Shown here piece by piece: positions 24,064-36,820 of a stretch of 64,000 nt of DNA (the first letter of the stretch is position 1; every line of letters begins with the position of its first letter). A model generated the notes under the pieces. It made no database searches and had not been told where the DNA came from. It saw only the letters and a list, made by a program, of their open reading frames with translations. Source of the DNA: Apoda limacodes (lineage: Eukaryota; Arthropoda; Insecta; Lepidoptera; Limacodidae); assembly GCA_946406115.1 (NCBI GenBank), contig OX291557.1, positions 3,690,501 through 3,754,500 of the forward strand, given 5' to 3'. The translations under genes and the position numbers were made by a program.

Positions 24064-24300
24064 TATGCTAGTGATATGCTCGTATGCTAGTGATATAATC
24101 TTATGCTAGTTAAATACTCGTAAGCTAGTGAAATACTCGTATGCTAGTGAAATACTCGTGTGCTAGTGATATACTCGTATGCTAGTGATATACTCGTATG
24201 CTAGTGTTATATGCTCGTAGGCTAGTGGTATAATCGTATGCTAGTGAAATACTCGTAAGCTAGTGAAATACTCGTATGCTAGTGATATACTCGTATGCTA
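24064..24300. repeat. 19-bp minisatellite
   Basis: About 12 units of ATGCTAGTGAAATACTCGT with variants (GATATACTCGT, GATATAATCGT and one longer unit). It lies between a Helitron 3' end (23921) and a Helitron 5'-type fragment (24326). Confidence 0.85.
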
Positions 24301-24325
24301 TATATGTTATATGTTATACGAGTAT

Positions 24326-24480
24326 AATATATAGGCCAACGCCAAAAAAATTGCCAATAAACGCAAAAGTTTGTGAGTTTGTATGTTTGTTACTTCTTCA
24401 CGCCACAATAACTAAACCGATTTTGTTTAAATTTGGAATATACATAAATATTTTTAAGCGGTGTTAAGGAGAAAATTACG
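24326..24480 (+). mobile_element. Helitron 5'-type fragment
   Basis: Contains the phrase CAAAAGTTTGTGAGTTTG and then TTACTTCTTCACGCC, also found at the start of the Helitron at 33682. No 3' end follows. It lies directly after a 19-bp minisatellite. Confidence 0.45.
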
Positions 24481-26023
24481 TACGAGAGACTATTTAGAAG
24501 TCTAAGGCCGAAGGCTTTAATTACTCGAGTTTGTAATTTCCGTAGCACCCGTGTTACACATAATGTTTTTCACCACACTTCCGAATAAAGAAATAAGGAT
24601 AGAAGGTGAATACATAAATAAACCCACCAAAACACAAAAAAAAAATTGAAATTGTGGAAATAAATGTAGAGAAAACAACGCTACCATCAGATTGCGCTAG
24701 ATATCTAGAGAATTATTGAATCAAAAAGGTTTGGCTAAAGGTTAAACTTGTAATGCTCGCTTGTAGTCTGCGCGTAGTTCATATTTTGAACAGAAAGCTT
24801 CTACACATACTTGACAGAATAGGTGCGTCATTACCGTCCGGCATTATAGATACTTAAAATATACTTATATAGATAAAAATTACTTTACTGTACTAATACG
24901 CTGAATAAGATTTTCTTCCAGTAAACCTTTGGCTTTTTTTAGCAAATCAATGAAGCTTTCCTTTTTACATCAATTTTTATGATATTTTTGTAAGTTATTG
25001 GCCAAATAAGGTTTTCCCCACCAACACAATTTTTTTTGTAAGTTAAGGCCTTTATACATTTATACTAAGATTTGACATATCCAATTCCAGTCTCTGGTAA
25101 ATTCTATAAGTAAGTAAATCACTTATCGTCGACCCATATCAGGTCTCGTCGTACAGCAAAGACACTCTGTTGACACTCGGTAAATTAATATTCTAGATCC
25201 CTTTCAAACAGCTACTATACACACACACACGTTCACATCTCATTTCTATAAGTTACTCTGTTACCGTCGCGATTTTTCTTATTAATTTTTACATATTTTT
25301 TCCACAATAAAGAAGAAATAAATGTGTAACTTGAGAGCATTGACACTTACGTCTCAAGTGAAGCCCTAATGTTAGTGTTAAGGTGTCCCTGTTATTCTTG
25401 TGATACTTTTTAAGTAAATAGATAACTACACATAAAAATCATAAATGTAAAATAATTGTTTTACTTGTACTGTGCAACAAAATTTTCTGACTTTCTGACC
25501 TTCGGTATTTGATCGTTAGTGCAAATGAAGTTTTGATTTCTGACCGCCGGGTTAGAAAAGTTTGTTGCACTATAAATAAATTTCACCTTTTATCATTTTG
25601 TTTACTAAAAAAAACCCGGTCAAGTAGAAGCCTATCAGATATTGGTACATAAAGATTATCTTGAGATTTTTTTAACAATTAGATCTATAAAAATCATGGA
25701 ACCACACGGTACTCATCTACTGGCCTTAAAATTTAAAACTATGGCAAATGTATAACCAAATGAATAACATATATGGTTTAATTCTGTTAAAGACAAATCT
25801 AGTAAGTATATATATTAAACCGGTTTAGATTTTTATATTTTTAATCTAAAAGCCATTGTGGTGCGCTTTTGTGACGTTAAATTCTATAATTACAGTATAA
25901 ACTAATCTAAAAAAATATGCTCATAATTCTACAATTGTTATTTAAAAAACCATGTTAAGAGAACAAAACCAAGTGTGTTAGTAGTGGTTTGTAAGAATAC
26001 TGTAATTCATGGTAATATGTTTT
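24481..26023. other. no gene seen
   Basis: AT-rich with a short (AC)6 run near 25210. No supported coding frame on either strand. Confidence 0.4.
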
Positions 26024-26567
26024 TTAGCTTCTGCTTGCGGCTTCGCCCGCCCTAAATTTCGTTATTGGTGTAGGTTCTTACGGCAACTCCTCAATTATAA
26101 AAAAACAACAAACAATCAAATCCTTCCTCTCTTATAGCATAATACATTTGTGTCTGTGAAACCATGGAAATACACATACAAAATTTCAACCCAACCGGTC
26201 AAGCCGTTAAGTAGTTGACATACCGACAGCAGCGCCACGTACCGGGACCAATTTTATTTTTAAATCATTCAGGAAACCATCGAAATACTCATATAAAATT
26301 TCAACCCAATCGGTTAGAACCGTTTAGAAGTTATGTGAAAAAGATAAATAAGTACGTAAGGATAATTCTTACTACCAGTTGTCCTATTACCCATTTTCCC
26401 GTAGGAATGAAGCATTTTCCCGGGGTAAAAAGTAGCCTATGATCATCAGGGATAATGTCTGCATCTAATGGTAAAAGAATTTTTCAAATCGGTCCTGTAG
26501 TTTCGAAGCCTATTCAGTACAAACAAACAAACAATAAAATATTTCCACTTTATAATATTAGTGTAGA
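26024..26567 (-). mobile_element. LEP1-like Helitron, 544 bp
   Basis: On the minus strand it starts TCTACACTAATATTATAAAG and ends GGGCGAAGCCGC...AGAAGCTAA, that is TC...CTRR with the family hairpin. The body closely parallels the copy at 41497, including the phrase AGGCTACTTTTTACCCCGGG, but holds an extra internal segment of about 190 bp that repeats the CAACCCAAyCGGTyA phrase. Confidence 0.8.
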
Positions 26568-29500
26568 CAAGATCGATTTGCTAAAATTTGACGAGAACAG
26601 AAAGATCTTTATTTTTGACGTGGAGAAAGTAATTTTAACCTTGACCACGCACTTAACTGCAAAAAAGGTGGTCTAATACTAATAGGATGTAAAAGATACA
26701 CAATGTCAGTTTAGTGAAGATACCAAAAAAAAAAATTGCGTAAGTGTTAGTAACTGTCTTTGTGTGGGTTGAGAATAGTGTTGTCTGCGTACACTATCGC
26801 CATTGTGCTTTATCGATATATTTATGCCTGTTCTCCATTTTTATGTTAAAGATACCTTCGTATAAAATTTTATTAGAATCGATGCAAATTCGGCGGAACT
26901 ATAGGGGGCTTATGACATACGGACATGACGAGTTTACAAGGGTCCGTTTTTGCCATTTGGCTACAGAACCCTATAAAAAAGACAATTAACCACGTGCGCT
27001 CAAGTAATATTTGTAAGAAACATTATTAAAATTAAATTACTCTGGATGTAGATAAATAATTACGGGAAAAAGTATCGATATACTGATACTTATGACGTCA
27101 TCGTTTTGTCAAGCCCTAGTATAACCAAACATTTTACAATTTTACTTAAAATAACAATAATTAGAACTATTCTATATGAAATAATACCACGTTTTAGAAA
27201 GAAAAGCAATATAATAACGTAAAAACTGTTTTCTGATCCAATTTTTAACAGAAATGCGACAAAATATAGTTTGAAAAAAAAACCTGAGCATTTCGTATTT
27301 ACATGTGAAAAGTATGATTGTCCGGGTTATTTCTTCCTGTGACGGAACAATTAGGTTTGTAACAAGTCACCATACCTAAGCACTAAACTTTTAAGTCCTT
27401 TATTGTCAGGATTGACCTAATAATCAACGAAACCCGTGATGTCAACAAACAAACAAGTTACTATGGGTTATTAATCGAAAAATAATGGACATATTTGATA
27501 TGGTTATCTGGCTCTTTTTGTCTTGTGCAGCGTTCATGTAATGAGTATATCTCTTTTCCTCGCTGTGTTGGTCTTTAGCGTAGCGAAAAATCCTAGGTCT
27601 GTGGTCTAATAACACAAGGTTAATGAACATAGAGATGATTGGGCTAAATTAGCCTGGAGACCTAGTATAACAAAACCTACATTGCGTGATACAAATACAA
27701 GTCAACCGGCATTGATAAGTGACTTAAATTATTATTAAATGGTGTTTGGGAACCTGCAAGGAAAGCGTTCTTTGTTTGACGTTCGCATAGTAAATGCTGA
27801 CCTGAAAAAAAACAGCACAAAGGCATAGTAGAGAAAAATATTTAAAATATGCTTTTGCCGTTGAAGATTTAAGAGCGTCACTCACCCCACTATTATCTCA
27901 TGTGACGGAGGTCTAGGCATTGAATATAACAGTTGTTATAATATGAAAGTACAAATATATATTTGATAAGACCAGTCTCCATAAGGTTAAAAGGCACAAG
28001 GAGACAAATTAGATCCCTTGGTTGTGAAGACAGAGCCGAAATCCTTTGAAGAAGGCAATGGAGCATCAATTTAAATTACAATATGTTATTTCTGACTTTA
28101 GTTTATAATTTCAGTATAAAAATTATTAATTTATGAATTTAATTATATTATTATTTAATTTTGGAACTTACTTTACATACTATAATATTATGTTGATAAT
28201 AATTATTTTTTACAATTTAGTGGTTATTTAAAGTAAGCTTAATTTGTTTAAGTGATTTTTTCTTTATTTTTTAGTTTTTATTTGTAGCACTAACAACAAT
28301 GAAATCAAACCAAAATTTGTTGAACTTGACCATAAATAAGTGTCGTTGTGGCCAATTAAAAAAAAATACAATTGATTAACCATAGAGAAATTTCGATAAA
28401 ATTTCATTTCTAACGGAGTCCTTAGTACTCCAGCTCATCAGGCCACACTTAAATAGTTTTTAACGTACGATCAGAAGTCGTTGACCGCATCTACACTATG
28501 ATACCTACAGTAAGCTAGATTTCTGTACTATTTCAGCTCACCCGACGTTTTCATAGTACAAATACAATAGTATTGTAATTCGAAAAGTCCTTAAAAGAAC
28601 TACTTACACCAGGGGAAAGAACTCGTAGCTAATGCAGAACGGAAACCGGCTACTAGTCAGTGAGTCGTGAGTGCAGTGGGATTACAAAATACCTATACCT
28701 ACTATAAAGATGTGAGAGCACGGCATTGGCATTTCTTACTCCAATGGTAATCGTTTTCAATTCCATTACCAGTTCTATTGCCACTCGCGTAGGTATTGAA
28801 TGATTTACTTACAACAATATCTATCTTTGGAATTTAAAATGATTACCACTGAAAGAAGAAAATCGCCATGCCCCTAATAGCGCTATTGGGCACGTCCTTG
28901 TATGACGCGAAATCATTACCTATTCTAGTATAAATATATGTTACAGTTCCACTTGTACTATGACGTTGTCGACATGTGGAATGATCCAGGGAACTCCGGA
29001 CGTCGTAATAAATCACGTCCATCTCGACTTATTCCGGATTCGGTCGTTAGCATTCGTTTGCTGGTGCCCTAGATTTTTTTTTGGAGTAATGAGGAGATAT
29101 ATAATAATAAAAGTAAAGGAACCTATATTTTATTACAATAAAATATTCGGTTTTTATGGTAAGATAACATATTATTTAACAACGCAATATTTAAAAATCA
29201 GAATGTGTTTTATAGACGTAACTGGTCTCAGCCGTTATAAGCCCCATAAACAGGCCATAAACCACGCTGGTCTAGTGCGGGTTGGCAGATGTTGTCGATC
29301 TAGTGGCCACTTGAATAGCGGAGTTAAGGGGCCGGGTTGCCCGTCATCTCAATATGTTAAAATGTTTGCTAAATGTTTTCGAAAATGTATAAGCGACATT
29401 TTTATGTATCAAATTGATCAATTATATAGAACGTAGTGATTATATGTTCTTTGGTATCAACAAGCTAATGACTAGCCACGCAGGCGCAGTGTGTGACATT

Positions 29501-29924
29501 CGTGTTTGGGTGTCGGTAGGCGCTAAGCGAGGCGTCCAGCAAGGCGATAAGCAAGCCACCAAGTACCCATCCTAGTGACTTACCAGGGGTTTGGATACAC
29601 CCAAATTGGATACATTAAGATTGGGGCGGTTCCAGAACAAAAGTTTAGGGGGAGCGATCATAAGATCTGAAGGTAGTTTTTGAACTTTGAATCTGCAAAC
29701 GTAAGTTACCCAATCGACCCAGTTCGTGCAGTTTTTGAATAATTAAATATACAAACCCAAGTAACCTCAAGTATATTTAAAATGTAATTTATATGTAATA
29801 AAAGTTATATATTTTAAAAAATGTTACAATTCATTTCTTCCTCGGCCGTCCTTAGGGGGGCGGGGAGGGGGCGATCGCCCCAAATGCCCCCCGCTGGATC
29901 CGCCATTGGCTAATAGAAAACCGG
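26568..29924. other. no gene seen; scattered repeat words
   Basis: The 158-residue plus-strand frame at 28960-29436 covers a dispersed repeat phrase (CCACGCTGGTCTAGTGCGGG near 29262) and shows no domain. At 29850-29910 a GC-rich stretch ending CCGCTGGATCCGCCATTGGC looks like a DNA-transposon end, but no partner end was found. Confidence 0.4.
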
Positions 29925-30120
29925 TATGCGCCGTGATCGGCGTAGGCAGTGGACGCAACCGACATTTAATATTTTGATTTTTTCAAGGAAAACACTTTGA
30001 GAATAAAGATAAGTTTATAAATAAATATAAAAATTGCAATTTGAAAAAATAAACTACTTATGTCATGCATAAAGATGCATTAACTATACGTTTATCCCAA
30101 AATTAAAAAATAAAAGTCCA
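29925..30120 (+). mobile_element. Helitron body fragment
   Basis: Inverted match to 21610-21810: both carry GTCGGTTGCGTCC, the ATGCATGACrTAAGTAG phrase and TTTGGGATAAAC. The fragment has no recognisable ends. Confidence 0.5.
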
Positions 30121-31929
30121 CCTGTTCCGCAATTCCAATTCCAATTTCCACAATCCTGGCCCAATGCATCCTAGCTTTCTTTCAAATAATAATATATTAA
30201 GTTAAAAGGGTTCTATCTACGCCTAATTAACAATGAATGCGTTGCTGCGAGTGGGGGATCAAAGTAGTACTCACAAAAAAATTTAAATCACAACTTATAA
30301 CACTTCTGCGCTGTTTAGTTTACTCATCCTAGGCACTTATCATCAGATTTCGTATTGTAACGAGACATACAGTACTAATCACTTAACAGGCGCCATCTGC
30401 ACTAATCACTTATCATAGTGCGAACAAGCTTTTTAAATATAATGATTGTAAACATTTCTAGGCACATGTTTTAGTCTAAGCTTTAAAACCTAAATATGTA
30501 ATCTGATGCCTTGAAAGCTTTGTTTATTTACATATATAAGGCAGGAAAAGAAGATTATAATATGTAAATTTTTATTAATCTGTACGGCAACAACGTATTC
30601 CCTGAGTAAGCTTATTTGTTTTGCATGCATAATGTTTAGTAAAGTCGCGTCGCGGTGTGGTGTGGGAGGTTGACAAACATTTTCATTTTTGCCGTTTTAT
30701 ATGGTAATCTACCAGGGTTTCGTTCCCCTGTTCCCGGAAATTCCCGTTCCCGACACTTCGTTCCCAAATTCGGGATCTCTTTGGGTACTTTCCGGAAATT
30801 CCCGACATGTTTTATTTATGTATTTAATGTGATTTATTGGTCTTAAACACCTGTAAATATTATAAAGTAATTATCAATAAAATACAAAAAAGGCAAACTA
30901 AAAGTAAGTAAACCTAAATTTATTTCTTGTTCACAATTTTAGGACATTTACAACATAAAAAAACAATTATAAAAAAACTTTGTTATTAATATTTTTCAGA
31001 AAACATATGAAGTTATGAAGTCGGTGTCAAGCAATTAAAGGTGTAAAGCCCTATGTAAATACAATAGACAATGTTTAAAAGTGTTAAGGAGATTTTACAA
31101 TTTTTTAGCTAATAAACAGATTAGATATAAGTAGGTACAATCAAATAAAGAGCTTTACTAGACATTTCGTAGTTAAATAACAACGTTCCGGGAATCCCGG
31201 GAAAATAAAAAAAAAATACACAGGGAACATACACTATATTAATTACTAATTTTCTTTTTTCAACCTTTACATTTATTAAAATCAATTCCATTGATGAAGA
31301 AATGACACGAAGGGGGAATAAATCAGTCGTAAATTCCTACATTATATTTGAAAACATAAATTCAGAAATTGATTACCATTCCTATTTGTGTAAAAATGTT
31401 TTAGATGGAAAGAGAAGCGATAAATGTTAAAAAACTTATTTTGCCATCTTAGACGACGCGACGTTCTTAAATTTTGTTAAGGTTGATGTACCGAGGAATT
31501 TCTAATGACATTCCGTAGAGCGGCTTAGCCTGATCTGTTAACGAGGCGTATTTCGGGAGATAAATCTTTTAAAAGAGATTTTACAAATCAGAATTATTTG
31601 ACTCGTAAAATCTCATATTATATTTTTGTTGTTTAATTTTTTACATAAATCTTAAATATTCCTTCTTTTAGGGTACAGTACTCAGGCGTGTGTAAACGTT
31701 TTGTCACAGGTAGGTCAGTTTTAACTGAAGTTGAACGCTAGGTACTGCAGTAACAGAATTTGTCATAATAAACAATTTAAAATAACAAAACACGTTAAAA
31801 TCCACGGAGTCATACAACAAGCCTAGAAAGATTTTTGTCCTTGCTCTTAACTTAAATTGAGTCATTCCACGAATTCACGGATTCTATGACATATCTTCTT
31901 ACTTTCACACCAAGGAAGTTGTGGAGTGG
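30121..31929. other. no gene seen; possible worn transposon
   Basis: Words rich in CCCGG/GGGAA appear at 30713-30810 (CCCGGAAATTCCCG) and, inverted, at 31188-31205 (CGGGAATCCCGGG), perhaps the ends of an eroded DNA transposon of about 0.5 kb. No target duplication was visible. Confidence 0.35.
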
Positions 31930-32255
31930 GCTGTAGAGGTCGTGGCCAATTAAAATTAGTCTGTCGCAAACGCTATGTGAAGTTAAGCAACGTAAAGCGT
32001 GGTCAGTCATTGAATGGGTGGTATGGTATGGCCTGATAAAACATTTTTCTGAACTCTTCCGTCATTTTGAGGGCACATTAAACTATCAGTCCTTTTTGTT
32101 GTCATATGACAGCAGTCGTAAAGCTAAGTCAGGGCATTTTTTTAGTCAGTTTGAAAATTTTGACGATACTTTTCTGCCAATTCGCACTGAGCCAGCGAGA
32201 TGACCTATGGCCTAACCCTAATATCTCTAAAGCGAGGCCATTTTCCTTGTAGTAG
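31930..32255 (+). repeat. SINE derived from 5S rRNA
   Basis: GAAGTTAAGCAACGT followed by AGCGTGGTCAGT and GAATGGGTG (31979-32020) reproduces the internal promoter region of animal 5S rRNA with few changes. Both the 5' part of 5S and the 3' terminal stem are missing or unrecognisable. The following bases (TTTGAGGGCACATTAAACT, GCACTGAGCC, CTCTAAAGCGAGGCCA) look like a SINE body, not a 5S gene spacer. The 61-residue frame inside is not a gene. Confidence 0.7.
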
Positions 32256-33681
32256 GTACAAATAACGGTTGAGACAACATTGTGAGGTGGTACAAATAAA
32301 ATTAATTTAGTATGAATGATCCAAGATATTTGTTTGACAATGAGTAATAGATGACAGTTGGATGAATTTAAAGCTGTTTCGGCTTTGCAATATAGCTGTT
32401 AGCACGTTTTGTTATGCTCACTAGCTCGTGTCTTGGCACAATACGTCTCGGGGGAAAAGCTAATATAAAATCAAAGTCTGTAACATTTCCCGCGCGCACG
32501 TAACACGTAAACGTTGCGTTGCTGTGAGAAACGGGTGGTACACGGTCGGGTCACGACTACGTTATTAAACTCTGATGAATAGACGAAAAGTTGTTAAATA
32601 GAAAAGAGAGATATATAAGGTACTCATTTTAATTACAATAGAAAACTATACATAAAATAAAACTGTGAAATTGTCGTTTGATAATACATACTCACAAAAA
32701 ATACTTAAGCCGCGTCTCCTGCTCGTGTTTCGCCGAAACATTACACATAAACATCTACACAACATTTTGTACACAGAAACGGTTGTTTGTTGATAGTAAC
32801 AAGGTTTTTGCTTTCCACGCTTGACGAAAAACATATAAACATTTACCGCCGCGAGGGAAGGAACAATAGCATTTACAACTTGTAGGACGGTGCAACACAA
32901 ATAGACGAATTGTAACGGTTAAAGTATAAGTAATTGTCAAAGTTATTTTTAACAATTACTTAAAGAATCATTTTGGTGCCTAAACCTGCTATTTCTAAAA
33001 CTAAAAATATGCCTTAAAAATACGTTTAAAGTAATTTTAACAGTAAATGTTTTGAAGAACATCAAACAACAATACCAAAGCAGGAGAAAACACGAGCATT
33101 AAACAAACAGGATACGCGTCTTTATACTTCCAGATAATGACATCGTAACGAAGTCAAAAACGGACATTGAAGATTAAAAAAAAGTGGTTGCTACGTTATC
33201 TAGATATATATTACTATTTATCTTACTACATATAAATTAATTAGTATTAGTATTTATCTTTATCTACCTATAGTATATTACTATTAACTATCTATACATT
33301 GATTAAAATCGTATTAGGCAATGTCAAAATATAGTTTTTAAAACTTTTGTCTGGTTGTCTGTATGTAAGCTTCATACAAAAACTACAAGATGATTCAGTT
33401 GAAATTTTGCACAAATAGTCTCTAAAAGCCGAAGTTACATATAAACTATTAATTATCACGCTATCTGCCGCAGGGTACAGGGTATGCAATTAAGAATAAT
33501 GTCTGTATGTATGACCAAACATTAAACAAAAATTAGAACACATGTTCTCTTAAAATTTTGCACGCATAATTGCTAATGATAGGTCAACCTATAGGCTACA
33601 AATTATCAGTCTATTTACCGTTGGGTTTAAAGCCAAAATTAACCTCGTATTCTTTAAAAAATGATTTATTCTTATATCACA
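32256..33681. other. no gene seen; old repeat at the right
   Basis: 33320-33640 holds text like that inside the Helitron at 13308 (TTGTCTGTATGT, ATCACGCTATCTGCC, CCTATAGGCTACA). Minus-strand frames at 32646-32955 have no recognised domain. Confidence 0.4.
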
Positions 33682-33954
33682 TCACAATAATATTATAAAG
33701 GCGAAAGTTTGTGAGTGTGTTTGTATGTTTGTTACTTTTTCACGCTCAAACGGCTGGAACAATTTTAATGAAATTTGGTAAGGAGGAAGCGGTCACCCTG
33801 GATTGACACATAGGCTAATTTTTATCCCGAAAAATTCAAAATTTTTCGCGGGAAAAACTATAATACAGCCTAAGCTACAGCTATAGCTTGTTTATTAAGG
33901 AGCTACAGGCTGATAACTGAATTTAGGGTGGCCGAAGCCGCTGGCAGAATTTAG
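33682..33954 (+). mobile_element. LEP1-like Helitron, 273 bp
   Basis: Starts TCACAATAATATTATAAAGG after an A and ends TTTAG before a T, with GGCCGAAGCCGCTGGC as the 3' hairpin. It carries the GTTTGTGAGTGTG 5' text of the family. The terminal C of CTAG is lost. Confidence 0.75.
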
Positions 33955-36080
33955 TTATACATATTTAGAATTTATGAACAGAGTATATACGTTTTATAAT
34001 GTTGCATTAGGGTAAGTATATTGCTATATTATAGGCACGTAAGTAAATAATAATAAACTGCGAGGATGCAAAGCGATATGAATGACTCCAACATTTTGTG
34101 AGAGGGACCGATCAGCTGATCGAAATTAGTATGAAAGGGTAAATTTTTTTGCGTTTTCAACCAATGTTCCTTGGGAGAAGTTGTGCAGTATAAGGAGCTG
34201 AATCTCCTGCATTATTATTTGACTCTCTTTTTACTGTATGTATATTCTTTTGAGTCCATTTTACTTCTTAATTAAACACCATTTCAAGATGTCAGTAAAT
34301 ACAACAGCAGTGGCATCTACATTGGAAAAGATGTAACCAGTTAACAAAGGTTTTTTATACTTAGAAGGTAACTGTATGTATGTCAAAAATAAGGAAGGTC
34401 CTAATACGTATCCCTGTGGAACCTTATAATTAAATTAATAAAATAATTTTTCTTTTCCATTCTCGTTGACTCTCCTTAATATTCAGATCTACTCTTACGA
34501 CCGCATTAACAACTAAACCCGGTACACGTCAAGTTCGGACGTGATTTATTAAGTTGGTCGTATCTTGGACAGGATCACTCCGTACGTCGACGACGTCCCC
34601 AAATGATCTGACAGTTCAATAAGAAAGCTGCGATAACTCTAAACTGACCCTATTAACCGATAACAGTTATTCTGAATTAAAAAACTTAGACTTTTTTTAT
34701 AAATAATGTGTCCCTTTTTTATATTAAAGCAATTTTTTGAAAGAAAGACAGTTTCTGAGATTTCGTATCATTCAATAAGTCGAGGCTCAGGCTCAGGCTA
34801 TGACCATAAAACTACACTAGTTTATGGCTGAAGGCATATGTTTTGCTTTAATAAAGTAAGTAAGTAGTAAAGTAACTTTCCTTGTTCTTTAGAGAGTTCC
34901 GTTCCCATAGGCAAAACAAAACCCTATTTCGATTACGAAACGCATTATAGACCCGAAGTTATTTTTAGGAGGAGTTTTATATATAAGAAAGGAGCTAATT
35001 ACAATTATGGCAAAGTACGAGTAAAACGTACGAAAAATTGCACCTGAAAACGATTTGTATTCAATTTCTTTTATCTTTCATCAATTTCATACAAATTTGA
35101 TGGGGTAATTGCAACTAACCTAAAAGACACAATAGCCCCTCAACAAAGATTCAAGGGGCTAATGTATCTGCAGGTATATTAAATAGTAAACACAGCATCC
35201 TCATCAAACCAATTGTAAAATTGGTTCTCTGCTCAAGACACTCATTAGTTTTAAACGAGGTATTTTTTCGAACAACCCAGCGTATAACGGGTTGTTTTGT
35301 AAACACCAACATAAATTGGCGGAAAAGTCAATGTAATCTCAAAGCAGTTTACGAGATAGCAACTGCATCTGCTATTTACTACAAGGAGTATTTATTTCTT
35401 AGTAGTTTTATTAATGTCACTATTCTAAAAAAGCTAATGGTAAGAAGTTTTTTCAATTAGTTGCATTTACCCGTTACTTACAATAGCCTCCTCCCTTCTC
35501 CTTTGCTTTTCTGAGACATCCAAGTGACAAAAAGTTTTCGAAGTAGAAATAAAGAACTTTTAATGTTTATTTTCATACCTAGGGGTTCATAACGTGTTCA
35601 TACGAGTATTTATGCCTATACATAACTTTTTCTTCTCACCAGCACGAAAAGGATAGTTTTGCTGTCCAAATTCAGTGAGCAAAATCGAATTTTGCTCACT
35701 AGTGAGGCAAAGTAATTCACTGTTCGAACATTGACTTTTGGAATTAACCCGATGATGAAAAAAAAACAATACAATGACTGGTCAGAAACAAATTTCGGGA
35801 CAAATACTTAACCTTGTTTATTTTAATTAGGAATATAAATAACTACTTAGCATTTTTCCGTTTTTAAGTGAGTTTTTATAAATTATTAGTATTATTTAAA
35901 GTGTATACAGCTAACTTAAAAAATATCATACGTTGTTTTGATAGCAATGGCAGAGGTTGTAATAGGTACAATTCCGAACGCAACCTCAATTTAAAAAAAA
36001 AACGAAGTAAAATGGCGGCAAGCTAGTTTTTTTGAACATAAGATTGTTTATTTAATTAATAATTCTGTTTTGTTTGAAAA
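33955..36080. other. no gene seen apart from the candidate exon that follows
   Basis: AT-rich. At 35674-35700 AGTGAGCAAAAT-CGA-ATTTTGCTCACT is a perfect 12-bp inverted repeat with a 3-base loop. CAGGCTCAGGCT lies at 34787. Frames at 35221 and 35587 are unsupported. Confidence 0.4.
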
Positions 36081-36227
36081 ATGAGCGATACAAGCTACGA
36101 AGATATTTTTCTGAAACTAGAAGAATTAAGACAACAAGTCTCTAATGCCGAACTTAATTTTTTACCAGAAAAGTCACGTGAAAATATTATTCTCGCTGGT
36201 AGAGGTGAAAAGTTGTATGTTGGACGC
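36081..36227 (+). CDS. possible first coding exon of an unrecognised gene
   Basis: An ATG in fair context (AAAAATGA) opens a frame of 49 codons up to a possible donor GTGAGC at 36228. The peptide starts MSDTSYEDIFLKLEELRQQ and is balanced and hydrophilic, with a helical, possibly coiled-coil N-terminus, unlike the skewed composition of chance frames nearby. The full frame runs to 36380, but the stretch after the putative donor reads into bases that look like an interspersed repeat, which favours the exon reading. Upstream at about 36012 there is a tiny frame starting ATGGCGGC, as in a 5' leader. I do not recognise the family, and no second exon was found downstream. It would lie inside an intron of the lectin-CUB gene, on the opposite strand. 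A transposon fragment or a chance frame remains possible. Confidence 0.35.
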
Positions 36228-36397
36228 GTGAGCAAATTTTTTCGGTCTCGTGCCTTTAAATCCCTCGCTATGCTCAGTAGTATATTTAAATTCTACTTTG
36301 CTAGCTCAGGATTTAAAGTCGTCACTTTTCCCAAAAACGCTTTTACTCACTTGTATAACAATAGCTATTATTTCTTTTAACGTTAAATATGTGAGAA

Positions 36398-36789
36398 AAG
36401 TCAAAAACCAGCCAAGTGTGATTCATATTCACGCACTGCGGGTTCAGTACCACCACAGAATGCAGGAGGCCGACTCGCACATGACCAGATTATATTCTTT
36501 ATTGTACAGCACTTACACTAAAATCTTGTATGTAATACCGGTTTTACGATAAAGCAAAACAAATAAAAAATCCATGTTTCTTGTATAAAGACCTCTTTCA
36601 ATTTTACCTTCTGTTTTTTTATTAGAAAATTTAACATAACAACACGTATTCTATGAAAATTTCAAGCTTCTGCCTATATCGGTTACAAAGGGTTTAAAAG
36701 ATAAAACCCATTAAATGTCAGACAAACAGACACCGTAGGCATAATAATAGGGCTCGGTTTGCACCGTTTGGATATATACGGAACCCTTA
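36398..36789 (+). repeat. old copy of the repeat at 36821
   Basis: Starts with AAACCAGCCAAGTGTGATTC near 36407 and ends ATACGGAACCCT. The inner words (AAAATTTCAAGCTTCTGC, TCGGTTACAAAGGG) sit in the same order as in the younger neighbour but are much diverged. Confidence 0.5.
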
Positions 36790-36820
36790 TAAGACCGGCA
36801 AATGGATGAAGACAAAATAT

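Noticed and set aside
24064..24300. CRISPR-like appearance of regularly spaced repeats
   Set aside because: Units follow each other without unique spacers and the genome is eukaryotic; it is a minisatellite.
28960..29436. 158-codon plus-strand frame
   Set aside because: It crosses a dispersed repeat phrase, its composition changes along its length, and no domain is visible.
30706..31230. hAT-like transposon with CCCGG ends
   Set aside because: Inverted words exist, but no clean terminal repeat or 8-bp duplication could be found.
31975..32020. Functional 5S rRNA gene
   Set aside because: Only the internal promoter region matches; the rest of 5S and a terminator are missing.
32646..32955. 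Two overlapping cysteine-rich minus-strand frames
   Set aside because: The cysteines are irregular, the frames overlap in different phases, and no signal peptide or splice context is seen.
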